Positions 10,197 to 22,678 are shown, counted from the first letter of the stretch. The stretch: DNA of 64,000 nt from Plantago major (GCA_026545765.1 CM048839.1:61315677-61379676), one strand, 5' to 3'. The notes: generated from the letters alone by a model not told the origin. Program-made: numbers and translations.

Positions 10197-12400
10197 CATA
10201 AACTTCTTCTGCAAGTTCACCGTTTAAGAATGCACTTTTGACATCCATCTGATAAACTTTGAAATCTTTATGAGCTGCAAAGGCTAGAAAGAGTCTTATT
10301 GCATCCAATCTGGCAACTGGTGCATATGACTCGTCAAAATCTAAGCCTTCAGTCTAGGTAAATCCCTTGGCAACCAATCTTGCTTTGTTTCTGGTTATTT
10401 CACCAGATTCATTCATCTTGTTTCTGAAAACCCATTTAGTTCCAATCACAGTTATTCCTTCTATAAATGGAACTAGTTTCCAGACTTTGTTTCTCTCAAA
10501 TTGATCCAATCTTCTTGCATTGCACAGATCCAGTCTTGGTCTCCTAATGCTTCTTCTAAATTTTTAGGTTCAATATTCGAGATGAAACATCCAAAGAGAG
10601 AATTAGCATTTTCAGCTATTGCTCTCCTAGTCCTAACACCTTGATTAATTGGTCCAATTACATCCTTTGCAGGATGATCTTTGATCCATCTCATCATAGG
10701 TTTAGTGCTAGTAGGATCAATATCCAAGTGATTTGAGTGTGAATCACTAAGATTATGATTCGATACTTTTTCAGTATCTGAGATATCTGACATATGGGAA
10801 ATGTCATGGATATCTGACACTTTTTCAGTGTTAGAGATATCTGGAACTTGCATTTCAGTAGTCTTATGTTCAGATACTTCTTCATGATGAAGGTTCTCAG
10901 TAACCTGTTCCATTTCTGGAAAACTCATAGGAAATTCCTCATCATGTCTGTGAGTCATCTTGTTGTTACTATGCTTTTCAAGCTTTTCTACGTCAGAGTC
11001 ATCCTCACTTTCCATAATGATGTTTCTCCTTTCTGAGGATTCTTCTTTAGAGTCCCTCAGTAATAGTTCTTTGAACCTTTCTGAGATTTCATCATTAGGA
11101 GGTGTTTTCTTATTTCCTTCATAGAATACAACATGAATTGATTCTTCAATTTTCTTTGTTCTTTTGTTGTAAACTCTGTAGGCTTTGCTATTTGTGGAAT
11201 AGCCAAGAAAAACACCTTCATCTGCCTTTGGTTGAAATGTTCTCAGATAATCTTTCCCATTGTTTAGAACAAAACATCTACAACCAAATACTCTCAGATG
11301 TTTGATATTAGGGGGTCTACCAACCAAGATTTCATAGGGGGTCTTGTCATGGTGTTTGTTTATCAAGCATCTGGTTTGAGTGTAGCAAGCTGTGTTTACA
11401 GCTTCAACCCAATAAATTTCACTTATTTCAAATACGCTAGCATTGTCCTTGCAGCTTCTTTAAGGGTTCTGTTTTTCCTTTCTGCAACACCATTTTGTTG
11501 AGGTGTTCTTACAGAGGAAAGTTGGTGTTGTATACCTTTGCAGGTACAAAACTCCTTTATGTACTGGTTGACAAACTCAGTACCATGGTCTGTTCTGATT
11601 GCAGATACTTTGTCATTTTTCATGACTTCAAGCTTTTTCAGCAAGTTTGGTATCTCCACCCTGGCATCAGATTTGTTTAATAAAGAAAACCCAAGTGAAT
11701 CTTGAGAATTCATCTACAACAACTGCACCATACTTCTTTCCTGCATAACTAGTTACAGATGATTCAAAAAGATCCATGTGTAAAAGTTGCAGTGGTCTAA
11801 CACTAGAGTGTCTGATTTTGGACTTGAAAGAGACCTTAGATTGTTTCCCCATCTGACAGGCAGAACAGATACCATCCTTTCTGAAAGATGTTCTGGGAAG
11901 GCCAACCACTAACTCTTTCTTGACAAGTCTGTTCAGAGTTTTGAAGTTCAAGTGACTCATTCTTTTGTGCCATAACCAGTGCTCTTCTGTGTGACCAGAT
12001 TGACTCACCATGAGACATTCTTCAGTTGTGGCAGATGCCCAATCGGCAACATAAAGACTGCCTTACCGCCGACCAAATAAGACTGTCTACTTTGACTCAT
12101 TGTCAATTAGTTTGCAGTATTTAGCTTTGAATTTTATAGTAAAACCTCATTCGCAAACTGGCTCATGCTAAATAGATTATATTTCAAATCCTTAACATGT
12201 AATACGTCAGTGATTGTTAAAGTCCCCAATTTGAGGTTGCCAAATCCCAGAGAGGGATTTAATTCTCCTCCAGCAAATTTGATATCTGGTCCTGTGTTGC
12301 AAGCTTTGTAATCAACCAGATTTGCTTTGTCTCCTGTCATGTGCTTTCCGCATCCACTATCAAATAGCCATTGTGCTTTAGTCCAGGAGGCATTCTGCAC
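10197..12400 (-). pseudogene. pol: copy E pol: protease, integrase, start of RT (broken)
   Basis: The protease segment (12400-12134) has the DSG catalytic triplet in FDSGCGKHMTGD. The GAG-pre-integrase part (12011-11667) has LWHKRMSHLNF and the C-x2-C pair of the zinc finger. The integrase (11713-11423) has DHGTEF and NGVAERKNR, and the rest continues through the [11 protein letters not shown] block (11366-10473) to the RT start WVFRNKMNESG and ends at about [17 protein letters not shown]. Frame changes occur near 12120, 11690, 11400 and 10480, and there is at least one in-frame stop (about 10354). The palm YVDD region is deleted, so no RT activity is possible. Confidence 0.9.
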
Positions 12401-12426
12401 ACAACAGGAAACAGGAGATTAGGTTC

Positions 12427-14908
12427 TCATATCTTTGATGGAACCGTCAGAATTAAAAGTTCTTCCAGTAGAAATCCATTTTGAATGAATTTCTTTGAAA
12501 TATGCTTTTGTCTGACAGGAACGTAAGAAGGAATTCTATTTGAATGAATGTAATCATCAGTGAGAATTATTTTCTTCCTTGGTGTGTTCCTAGGTGCTCC
12601 ATATGATGCTTTCAGATACCTGTCAGGTTTCTGAGTTTGCTTTTCAGCAAACTTAGCCTTCCTTGCCAGATTTCTTCTAGCCCTGGCATTCAGATTTTCA
12701 GTGGCTTGATTTAACTTCCACTTCTGATAATTGCTTTGAGCAATTCTAGCTTTTAGCCATCGTTCTTGCTCCTGCTTGTACTCATGAGCAAGTTGTTTTC
12801 CGATGCCTTTGTAGCCAATACCGTTTCGCGCACTTGAAGCTATCTGAGATCCTTTCTCAGCAGCTTTGCTAGTCTCTGGTTGGTCCAATTTCTTTCCAGA
12901 AAAAGTGACATGGGAGAATTTGCCAGCTCCTGCAATTCTAGCTTTTTGAGAGACATAGCACTGTGGGTGTTTACACATTTCAGTGTTGTGTTTCTTTTCA
13001 GAGACGTGCCCAACAGTTTTGTTTTTGACTTGTTTTTCCCACAAAGGTTTAGTCGCAACTGCCTTTCCTTTGTCAACAATCTTTGTCTTCCCACCGATAC
13101 TATAGATTGCATGGGAACCGTCTTGCTGAGTACTTACAAATGTTCTTCTCTCCTTACTCTTATTCAGAGTGATAGAACAATCTGTCTGTGTATTCAGCCC
13201 AAGTCCTTTCTTTTCTGAAGGATCTCTTAAGTAAGATTGAACTTCAGTATGAGTGTCACTAGCTTTGGCATAAGATTGAAAAGATAATTCTTTCTTCTTG
13301 AGTTCCTTGTTCTCAGAAAGAAGATCTTCATATTTCTTTTGTAATTCAGCCATTGCTTCTTTATGTGACTTTTCGCCTCGATATTCGAGCTTTGAGAGAT
13401 GCATTTTCAGCATCCTTTCTCTCAGATTCTTTAACTAATTGAGAATTTTCCTTTTCAAGAGAATTCTTTTCTTCTTCAAGGTTTTCGGCTCTAGCTCGGA
13501 TCATTAGAAATTCTCTTTCATAGATGTCAAGTTCTTTTCTGAGATTTTCTAGATTTTTTATTTCCTCTTCATCACTTTCATAAGTATAACAGGAATTATG
13601 TGTTACCTCATCAGCCATAAGACAGTTTTCTATGTTGGAGATGTCTGGACCGTCAATTTCAGCAACTCCACACATTTCATTCTTCTTGAGGCCGAAGTCG
13701 ATTATATCATGAGTAACTCCACATAATTCTGGTGATGGTAAGGTTGAGTCATCTGAATTGTCATCTTCAGAATCTGTCTCAACGTCTAGAGCATCCAGTT
13801 GAATTTGAATTTTCTTTCTTTCTTCAGTTAACAGAGCTTTCTGGCTTCTTCTGAAGATTCTCCTATCTTTCTTGTCACCTGTCCTTAGTTTGTTGAGGGC
13901 AGGACAATCCTTCTTGAAGTGGCCAGGTTTCTGACAATAGAAATAGATATCGTTTCCAATTTCTGCTTCCTCAGTACATGATGCTTTCTGAGCTGGCTTG
14001 TTCAGCGAGCTTTGCATATTTTTGTACTGGTGATAGTTTGAGCCTAGATGCTTTTTCAGCTTCTCGTTGGCTTTTCTTCTTTCAATTTCTCGACTGATAT
14101 ATTTGCTCATTTGCTTTGCAGCAAGAGCATCCTCAGTTTCTTCCTTGCTTTTCTTCTTTTCAGAAGTTCCTTGAGTGATTAGAGCAACGTTTTGCAACTT
14201 TTCAGTTGTTTGTTCTCTTTGAGTTGTCTCATAATCAACAGTAGCAAGATGAGAGAAAAGTTCCTTCGAGTGATATTTGGCATTCCTTGGTTAAAATAAA
14301 GAATTTGGTATGCTCCCATTGTGGTTAAGACTCGACAATAGTCTTAATCTTTTCCGACCGAGTATCTGCTTTCCCAAGAGTCGCCATGTCACTCATGAGA
14401 GTGGTAAATCTGAAATCAAGTTCTTCCAGAGTTTTAGTGGGTCCTTGTTTGAAATTTTGAAATTTCAACTTGAGAACTTCGAACTTGTTTTCTTTGGTTT
14501 TCTCAGTTACGGCACAGATTTCTTCAATCGGTTGCCAGGCAACTTTCGCCGTTTTAGCACCCCACGCTTAATCGTATGTGCTCGTGTTGATCCGATGATG
14601 ATATTACGAGCTTGACCATCCAGACGATTTCTCTTGGCATCTTCCGATGTCCGAGTTCTCTGGCTTTGGTTCAGAAATAACTTGACTAGTAGATCTCCAC
14701 TTGTTGACGCATCGGTTTGTGAAGATCCTTCGCTTTGATCTCGCTCTACCATTAGAAACCTCCATGACTTGTTTGAGTTGTTGAATGACTATTGGGCCAT
14801 TCTTTATCACTTGATCATTTTGTCACTTATGGCTTCAAGTGCAGCATCATGTTATTTTTCCATTTCTCGTAATTCTCCGTTTGAGAATGGGTGCATCACT
14901 CGAGACAT
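12427..14908 (-). pseudogene. gag: copy E gag (broken)
   Basis: The start codon at 14908 corresponds to the MSLSD start of copy B. A UBN2-type capsid region follows with several frameshifts. Then comes a zinc knuckle in which the first cysteine is tyrosine (YFYCQKPGHFKKDCP, about 13930), so the C-x2-C-x4-H-x4-C motif is damaged. A long coiled-coil stretch (LDIYEREF...LEEEKNSLEKEN, about 13540-13400) and a basic C-terminal part (12427-12800) follow. The long coiled-coil gag is typical of Sireviruses. The two longest open pieces are 14197-13361 and 13413-12427. Confidence 0.85.
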
Positions 14909-15011
14909 ACCCGCACACTTAACACACAAATTAAATAGTCCTCAAAAATGGACAAAGTTCCTTCACCTATCTGGGGATCTAGGTTCAGTGCAGAAGGCTT
15001 GTGAACCTCCT

Positions 15012-15023
15012 GCTCTGATACCA
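15012..15023 (-). promoter_or_regulatory. tRNA-Met primer-binding site, copy E
   Basis: On the - strand it reads TGGTATCAGAGC, complementary to the 3' end of initiator tRNA-Met, two bases after the LTR end (CAACA-AG). It is intact here, unlike in copy D. Confidence 0.9.
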
Positions 15024-15025
15024 CT

Positions 15026-16697
15026 TGTTGGTCCAGATAACGGCAAAGTAAAAGACTGAAGGGGGAGGGGGGTGAATAGTCTTTTAAAACTTTTGTCGAT
15101 AAAAACTATTTCTCAGATATCTGAATAGATATCTGATACTTAGAATCAGAGCGCGGAAGACTTAATAAAGATAAGTGCAGAAACAGTTAAAATGTGTGTG
15201 TTGTTGCTGAAATTTAAATACAGAAAGGTAAATAACACAGCAAGTATAGTGGTATCTGGAGGTGGCGTAATCCTCCAACTAATCCACTTCGGTCTATCAG
15301 AGACCTAGAATTCACTAGAATATATAATTGAGTTCACCTTACAATAATCCTATTCTAAGATTCTTAAACAATTGGTTCCCAACCAAATGTTCCCCCTGAG
15401 TTGTTCCCCGGCTTTCACAGCCAAGTACTTCCTGTACTCAGAAACCTTTGAGTTATTCCTTAGCTTCCCAAGCTAAGTACTTCCTATACTCAATAACCTT
15501 GGAGTTATTCCTTAGTTTCCCAAATCAAGTACTTCCTATACTCCGGTAACCTTGGAGTTATTCCCTGATTTTTCAAACTAAGTACTTCCTGTACTCCACG
15601 CCAGTTATGGTGTTGGTTTTGGTTTGAGTTTTCAGATGAGCATCTTTAATAACTTATTCAGTTATTCAGATAGCTCTGTGAATCAAGTATACTTAATACA
15701 CTTTTCAATGTATAGTATCTTGTTCTTTTTACTGACCCAAGTCTTAGATAAATGTTCAAGTGAATGAATCTCAGATACTTGATCTTTCGTTTCAACTCTT
15801 TCACACATAGCTATGCTTGTTTAGGATCAGGACACTTAGAACTTCAGTGTTACTCAAGATCAAATGCTTTGGTCGCAACAAAAAGCTTTGTGAGTAAGTA
15901 AGTTGCTTTGAGAGAGTAAGACGTTCAGCGTTTTCAAGTTATGTCGTGTGTCTAAGGTATCTTCTCCAGCAGTCTAAGTGTTGATATTTATAGATGAATT
16001 TGAGTGCCGTTTGAATAGTATCCGTTAGGCTCAAATTCAAACTATTGATATCTGTGTAATCAGAGTGTGTTTTGTCTTCTTCTTCGTCGCCGCTTTTATT
16101 CAGACATCTCTGTTCGTGCATTAAATGCATTGTACTATACTTTTTGTCCTGTTGTGTCAACGGAACTATGCTTTGTATCAGAGACTAGTGTTATCTGATT
16201 CTTTGCACGTCCTTATCTTCAATCTTCAGATACCACTTATTTATTGAAACAACTTTGTTTGCAATATATATTTCTTTTTCAGAAATGTGGTTAAGGCTCA
16301 AGGTATCTGAGAATAGATATCTGTGGACACTTTCCTTGTTTTCAGATAGTTTTTATTTCTCGATATCTCTTGTGACACGCTTTGTTTAAAACTGCTCGTG
16401 TCTTCAAGATATCTCGCTAAGGTATAACAACAATTCCAAAGAATCTTCTGCAGCTTTCTTCAAGTCTTCAATGTCGTTGAGCTTGTTCTGCTTGGATGTC
16501 TTCTTCTTGGTCTTCTCTTCATAAAATAAAAATTACATTTTGAGACCTAACATCCTATACAAGATTAGCTAGACTATCATACTTAGTGAGTTTCCTCTTT
16601 TACAATGTTCAAGTGAACCAAGAGTACTAATCACCTTTCTGAGACTAAGATAAGTCATCATGTTGCTGATCAAAATCTAAATAGATATTCCTTAACA
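15026..16697 (-). repeat. complete 5' LTR of copy E
   Basis: 1672 bp with TG...CA ends on the - strand (TGTTAAGGAATATC at 16697, CCAACA at 15026). It holds the TATA-like box (CTATAAATA on the - strand, at 15985-15993), several AGATATCT motifs and a polypurine run (GGGGGAGGGGGG on the + strand near 15061) close to its 3' end. It aligns with both LTRs of copy B. Confidence 0.9.
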
Positions 16698-16757
16698 AAA
16701 TATCTAACAAATTTCCTAACAAATTTCTCAAGAAATTTCCCAACAAATTTCCCAACA
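16698..16757. repeat. short tandem repeats at the E-D head-to-head junction
   Basis: About 60 bp made of four or five imperfect units of roughly 13 bp, AAATTTCC(T/C)AACA. The unit is the reverse complement of the element's own polypurine tract/LTR boundary (GGGGAAATTTGTTAGG). It sits between the outer edge of the E LTR and the broken edge of the D LTR. Confidence 0.7.
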
Positions 16758-17738
16758 CTATTCAAACGGCTTCAATTTCAACTATAAATATCACCACTTA
16801 GAATGCTTGAAAACACACCTTGAACTTACACTGAAACTACACACGAACTTTCAACTTACTGAATATCTTCAAGTGATCTCTGAAGCATACAAGCTTTCTT
16901 ACTACTTACCTTGTAGCTTTATGTTGCGACTAAAGCTCTAGAACTCTAAGTAGCATACAAGTTCTAAGTGTCCTGATCCTTAACAAGCATTGCTATCTGT
17001 AAAGGAGTTGAATCAAAATATCAAGTATCTGAGATTCATTCTCTAGAACATTTAACATAGACTTAGGTCAGTAAACAACAAGTTACCATAAATTGTGAAG
17101 TGTATAAAGTAATCTTGATTCTATAGAGCTTTCTGAAATAACTGTGTAAGTTATGAAGAAGCTCACCTAACAAAGTACCTTAACCACACACCAATAGGCG
17201 TGGAGTACAGGAAGTACTTAGTTTGGGAAACTAAGGAACAACTCCAATGTTACTGAGCACAGGAAGTACTTAGTTTTGGAAACTAAGGAATAGCTCAAAG
17301 GGTTCTGAGTAGAGGAAGTACTTGGCTCAAATAGCTGGGGAACAACTCAAGGGGAAACATTTGGTTGGGAACCAAGTGTTACAGGAATCAAGAGATAGGA
17401 TATTTGTAAGGGTACCGCATTTATCTATCTTAGTGGATTCTAGGTCTGAGAAAGGCCGAAGTGGATTAGTTGAAGGATTACACCACCTTCAGATACCACT
17501 ATAATTTGTTGTGTTATTTACTTACTGCATTTACCTTGCTTTATTCATCTTGTTAAGTATTTACACACTTTCACTCTATTGAGCATGTGCACTTATCATA
17601 GAAAGTCTTCCGCTCTCTGAAATTAAGTATCGGATATCTTCACAGATATCTGAGAAACTGTGTTTTTCGACAAAAGTTTTAATAGACTATTCACCCCCCC
17701 CCCCCTAGTCTTTTACTTTGCCGTTATCGGGACCAACA
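16758..17738 (+). repeat. 5' LTR of copy D, 5'-truncated
   Basis: Starts inside U3 about 25 bp before the TATA box (CTATAAATA, 16782-16790) and ends in GACCAACA at 17738. It keeps the poly-C tract (17694-17705) near the 3' end. About 980 of 1620 bp are present. Confidence 0.88.
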
Positions 17739-17740
17739 AG

Positions 17741-17752
17741 TGGTATTAGAGC
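17741..17752 (+). promoter_or_regulatory. primer-binding site, copy D (one mismatch)
   Basis: TGGTATTAGAGC: the tRNA-Met site with one C-to-T change compared with copies B and E. Confidence 0.85.
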
Positions 17753-17856
17753 AGGAGGTTCACAAGCCTTCTGCGCTGAACCTAGATCCCAGATAAGTGC
17801 CCACTAACTTTTTAACACCTACACTTGATTTGTTTGTTTAGTGTGTTTGCTGCAGG

Positions 17857-20336
17857 ATGTCTTTGAGCGATGTTCCCGTCCTCAAGCCAGAAAACTACGA
17901 AAAATGGAAGAACAACATGTTGTTGCATCTAGAAGCCATAAGTGACGAAATGATACATGTCATCAAGAATGGCCCCATAGTCATCGATAGCTCAAACATG
18001 TCATAGGAGTTTCAGATGGAAGAGACAAAACACCAGCCGACAAGGGTGATGAAAGCAGTGGCTCCTCCACACCAGAAACTGGGAGAGTCACCGGTCGAGT
18101 AGAATATGAAGATAAGCTAAGAGAGCTCTGGACATCAAAAGATGCCAAGAGACATAGGCTGGATGACAAGCTCGTAACATCATCATACGTTCTACTTCAG
18201 AGCACATACAGTGTAAATTGTGGGTAAACAAAGCCTAATGTTGTGCGCAATTGATTGAAGAAATCAAGACCGAGAAAACTAAAGAAAACAAGTTCGAAGT
18301 TTTGAAGCTCAAATTCCAAAACTTCAAAAAAGGTCCTACAAAGACACTTGAAGAACTTGAATTTAGGTTCACAACACTAATGAGTGAAATGGCTGCACTT
18401 GATGAAAGTGATAGATACACTAATTCTGAAAAGGTTAAGACTATTGTGAGGAGTCTAAACCAAAACTGGGAACACACTCAGTACTTCTACTTCAACCAAG
18501 GAATGCCTAACATCACTCCAGTGGAACTCTTCTCACACTTGGCAACTGTCAACTATGAGACAACTCAGAGAGGACATGCAGCTATTGAAATGTCGCATAA
18601 TGTTGCTCTCTTAACTCAAGGTACTTCTGAAAAGAAGGAAACCAAGGAAGTGCTGAAGAAAATACTCTTTCTGTAAAACACATGAAAAGATTTGTGAGTC
18701 AAGAGATTGAAAGGAGAAAATCCAAAGAGAAGCTGAAAAAGCATCTAGGATCAAACTACCATCAGTACAAAAACATACAAAATAGCTTGATGAATAAGCA
18801 CTCGCCAAAGAATCAGCACCGATGTTGCAGAAATTGGAAATGATATCTGCTTCTACTGTCAGAAACCTGGTCACTTCAAAAGAGATTGTCCTACGTTCAA
18901 CAAGCTAAAGACAGGTGACAAAAAGGAGAAAAGAAACTTCAAGAGAAGTCATAGAGCTTTGCTCACTGAAGAATGGAAAAAGATTCAAATCCAATTGGAT
19001 GCTCTTGACATTGAGTCAGAATCTGAAGATGAAGATTCAGATGACTCCAAGCTACCTTCACCAGAGTTATGTGGCATAACTCATGATTTGGTTGACTTTG
19101 ATCAAAACAAGAAAGAAATGTGTGGAGTTGCTGAGGAGGTCTTTCCAGATTTCTCCAACATCAAACCATGTCTAATGGTTAATGAGGTAATCAACATTTC
19201 TCAGTCCTTAAATTATGAAAGTGATGAGGAAGGTATAAAAGATCTAGAACATCTCAAAAAGGAGCTTGACCTTTATGAAAGAGAATTCTTGGTAGTCTAA
19301 TCAAGAACTAAGTTTCTGGAAGAAGAAAAGAAATCTCTTGAAAAGAAGATTTCAGAATTGACCAAGATATCTGAAACAAAGGATGCAGAAAATGCATTTC
19401 TAAACGCTCAAATATTTGAGATAGAGAAATCACACAAAAAGGCTTTGAACGTGCTTCAAATGAAATATGAAGATATTCTTTCTGAAAATGAGGAACTCAA
19501 AAAGAAAGAACTATCTTTTCAATCCTATGCCAAAGCCAATGATACTCTTACTGAAGTAAAATCTTATCTAAGAGACCCTTCAGAAAAGGGAGGACTTGGG
19601 CTTGACACACAAACCTCTAACTCTACTCCTCTAAAAAAGGGCCATGATAGAATGACATTTGTAAGAAGTCAAAAAGATGGCTCCCAAACAACCTATAGCA
19701 TTGTAAAAAATCTAAGGCTGTTAACAAAGGCAAGGAAGTTGCGACCTAACCTTTGAGGGAGAAATAAGTCTCCAAAAATAATGTGGAAAAGTTTTCTGAG
19801 AAGAAACAACACACTAGAAAGTGCAACCATCCACATTGCTATGTCTCTTCAAAAGGAAAAATTGCAAGAGCTGGCAACTTTCCTAACGTATCATTTTTCG
19901 GAAGAAACAATGATACAGAGACTAGTAAAGCTGCTGAGAACAGACTTCAAATAGATAAAAGTGCTCGAAATGGCATTGGCTATAGAGCCATCGGGAAACA
20001 ACTTGCTTTGGAACATAAGCAAGAGCAAGAACGATGGATGAAAGCTAGGATTGCTAAAAGTAATCATCAGAAGTGGAAGAACGAACAAACCACTGAAAAT
20101 CTAAATGCCAGGGCTAGAAGAAATCTGGCAAGGAAGGCTAAGTTTGCTGACAAGCAGACTCAACAACCTGACAGGTATCTGAAAGCACCACAAAGAGCAC
20201 CTAGGAACACACCAAGAAGGAAAACTGGTTTAGATAGCAATGATACTTATCATTTACACAAAATTCCTCCTTATGTTCCAAGTAGACAAAAGCATGTTCC
20301 TAAGAATTGCATACTAAAATGGATTCCTACTGGATG
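17857..20336 (+). pseudogene. gag: copy D gag (broken)
   Basis: ATG at 17857 opens MSLSDVPVLKPENYEKWKNN, the N-terminus of a UBN2-type copia gag, but a stop follows after about 50 codons. Further open segments are 18251-18676 (capsid, LRSLNQNWEHTQYFYFNQGMPN), 18959-19300, 19358-19756 (coiled coil) and 19783-20337 (basic region, ARARRNLARKAKFA). The zinc knuckle at about 18849-18891, CFYCQKPGHFKRDC, is intact C-x2-C-x4-H-x4-C, the only complete one among the three gag copies here. At least four frame breaks make it non-functional. Confidence 0.88.
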
Positions 20337-20432
20337 ATTGTTTAGTCTAAATGGTTCCATTATTGAAATGAGAACCTAACTCCTATTTCATGTCTTGTGT
20401 AGAACACTCCAAAGAAGAAACCAACTTGGATT

Positions 20433-22224
20433 TTGGACAGTGGATGTGGGAAGAACATGACAGGAGATAAAGCAAATCTGGTCAACTACAAAGTTTTCAA
20501 CACTGGACCAGATATCAGTTTTGCTGGAGGAGAATTAAATCCTCCGTTAGGATTTGGAGATCTGAAATTGGGAGCTCTTACAATTTCATTTGTTTTACAT
20601 GTAGAGGGATTGAAATATATCTCTTAAGCATGAGCCAGTTTGCAGATAAAGGTTATTCTGTGAAGATAAAATCAAATCTCTGCAAACTAATTAACAATGA
20701 GTCAAAGCAGACAGTCTTGGTTGCTCGGTGGAAAGGAAGTCTCTATGTTGCTGACTGGGCATCTGCCACAACTGAAGAATGTCTCATGGTGAGTCAATCT
20801 GGCTACACTGAAGAAAATTGGCTATGGCATAAAAGAATGAGTCACTTGAACTTCAAAACTCTGAACAAGCTAGCCAAGAAAGAGTTGGTGGTTGGATTAC
20901 CCAAAATGGCATATAGAAAAGATGGTGTATGCTTAACTTGCCAAATGGGGAAACAATCCAAAACATCTTTTAAGTCTAAAACTAGACACTCCAGTGAAAG
21001 GCCACTGCAAATGTTACATATGGATCTTTTTGAATGCTCTGTAACTAGCTTTGTAGCAAAGAAGTATGGTCTGGTTGTTGTTGATGATAACTCAAGATTT
21101 ACTTGGGTTGTATTTCTCAAACAGAAATCTGATGCAAGGGTTGAAATACCCAACTTGCTGAATAAGCTTGAACTCATTAAAAATGACAAGGTATCTGTAA
21201 TCAGAACAGACCATGGTGCTGAATTTGTGAAGCAGTACATAAAAGTGTTTTGTACCCACAAAGATATACAACATCAACTATGTTCAGTAAGGACACCACA
21301 GCAAAATGGTGTTGCTGAAAGGAAGAATAGGACCCTAAAAGAAGCAACAAGAACAATGCTTGCTGACACTGAAATAAGTGAAATCTATTGGGTTGAAGCT
21401 GTTAACACAGCTTGCTACACTCAAAATAGATGTTTGATCAACAAACACCATGACAAAACTCCTTATGAGCTTTTGATTCGTAGACCCCCTAGTATCAAAC
21501 ATCTAAGGGTGTTTGGTTGCAGATGTTTTGTTCGTAACAATGGAAAAGAATACTTGAGAACATTTCAACCAAAAGCAGATGAAGGAGTATTTCTTGGTTA
21601 TTCTCTGAATAGCAAAGCCTACAGAATCTACAACAAAATAACACAAAAGATTGAAGAATCTGTTCATGTAGTTTTCTATGAAGGAACAAGAAAGTACCCT
21701 TGAATGAAGAACTCTCAGATAGGTTCAAAGAACTAATGATTAAAGATTCGGAAGAAGAATCCTCGAAAGGAAACAATTCTGTCATTCACTTAGAGGATGA
21801 CTCTGACGATGAAAAGCAACCATTTCTTAGTAATAACAAGATGACTCTAAGACATGATGAAGAATTTCCTATGAGAATTCCAGAAATGGAACAAGTTATT
21901 GAGAACCTTCATCATGAAGAGATTTATGAGAATGAGATTGCTGAAAATCCAATCCCAGATATCTCTAACACTGAAAAAGTGTCAGATATCTATGGCACTT
22001 CCCGTGTACTAGAGATCTCAAATACTGAACAAATATCTTGTTAAGATCATAATGATTCACATTCAGATCAAAATGATATTGATCCTACTAGTTCAAAACC
22101 CAGTATAAAATGGATAAGAGGTCATCCTGCCAAGGATGTGATTGGTCCTTTAGACCAAGGGGTTAGAACTAGGAGAGTAATTGCCGGAAATGCATATTCT
22201 CTCTATGGATGTTTCATCTCAAAG
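20433..22224 (+). pseudogene. pol: copy D pol: protease and integrase (truncated)
   Basis: The protease begins at DSGCGKNMTGD (20433), with a stop at about 20627 and a frame change. The next segment, 20630-21703, is open for 357 codons through the zinc-binding LWHKRMSHLNF...CLTCQMGKQSK region and the integrase core ([20 protein letters not shown]) to the FGCRCFV block. A frameshift at about 21700 leads into 21700-22044 (acidic linker), and copia sequence stops at about 22224 before any RT motif. Integrase alone looks nearly intact here. Confidence 0.88.
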
Positions 22225-22622
22225 AGATGAAAGATCGACTCCTAATTGCATATGGGTCACATAGAAGAACAGCTGGATTGGCAAAGGGTGTCGCGGTTAA
22301 ACTGAATGGTGAAACTATTATCACCAATTTTGTCGTTCTGAAGGATGTCCGGGAAGATCAGAAGACAGGACCCGATACAATCCTCCTTGGATGGCCATTC
22401 TTATTCGCCGCTAGAATAGATATTAGCGTATTTAGACACACAACAACATACGAGGTGAATGGTAAGGTCGGCATGGTAAAGGCATTGGATTATTTGCCTA
22501 AGGATTTTATCTGCAAGGATTATTCTGCGGGGTATGTTGGACCCCTTTATATCTATTCGCAGGTGCAAGGGCAGAGGAATTCGAGCAAGGGGAAGTCTAG
22601 TACCCAGTATCGTTCCAAATAG
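22225..22622 (+). pseudogene. Ty3/gypsy aspartic protease fragment
   Basis: The open stretch of about 130 codons has the second half of a retropepsin fold: AVKLNGETIITNFVVLKD followed by DTILLGWPFLFAARIDI, which matches the ILGRPFL-type beta-strand near the C-terminus of plant gypsy proteases. The catalytic DTG/DSG segment is not present, as the fragment is cut on the left by copia copy D. The tail (KGKSSTQYRSK) ends in a stop at 22622. Moderately sure of the family, sure that it is partial. Confidence 0.55.
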
Positions 22623-22660
22623 AGTGCGAAAGTCAAGCTAGAGACTTAAAACAAGCTCTT

Positions 22661-22678
22661 CCCGGGAGACAACCCGGG
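22661..22678 (+). other. CCCGGG hairpin after gag-pro
   Basis: CCCGGGAGACAACCCGGG: a six-base stem with a six-base loop. A hairpin of the TTGGGAGGCAACCCAA type is a known conserved feature just after gag-pol in Athila-like elements. Here it follows the protease directly. Confidence 0.6.

Larger units (their letters stand above)
10197..16697 (-). mobile_element. Sirevirus-like Ty1/copia element, copy E (5' part, inverted)
   Basis: Reading on the - strand: a complete LTR (16697 to 15026), tRNA-Met primer site, gag, protease, integrase and the start of RT, broken at 10197. ORF3 and the 3' LTR are missing. It is the same family as A, B and D. Its left end is fused to the truncated LTR of A and its right end meets copy D head-to-head. 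Confidence 0.9.
16758..22224 (+). mobile_element. Sirevirus-like Ty1/copia element, copy D (truncated both ends)
   Basis: A partial 5' LTR, primer site, gag, protease, integrase and linker region, cut off at the start of the RT region (after GCFIS) and joined to Athila-like sequence. It is the same family as A, B and E. Its U3 upstream of the TATA box is missing, so it has lost most of its promoter. Confidence 0.9.

Noticed and set aside
20842..21261. 139-codon open frame on the - strand
   Set aside because: Shadow of the integrase frame of copy D on the + strand.
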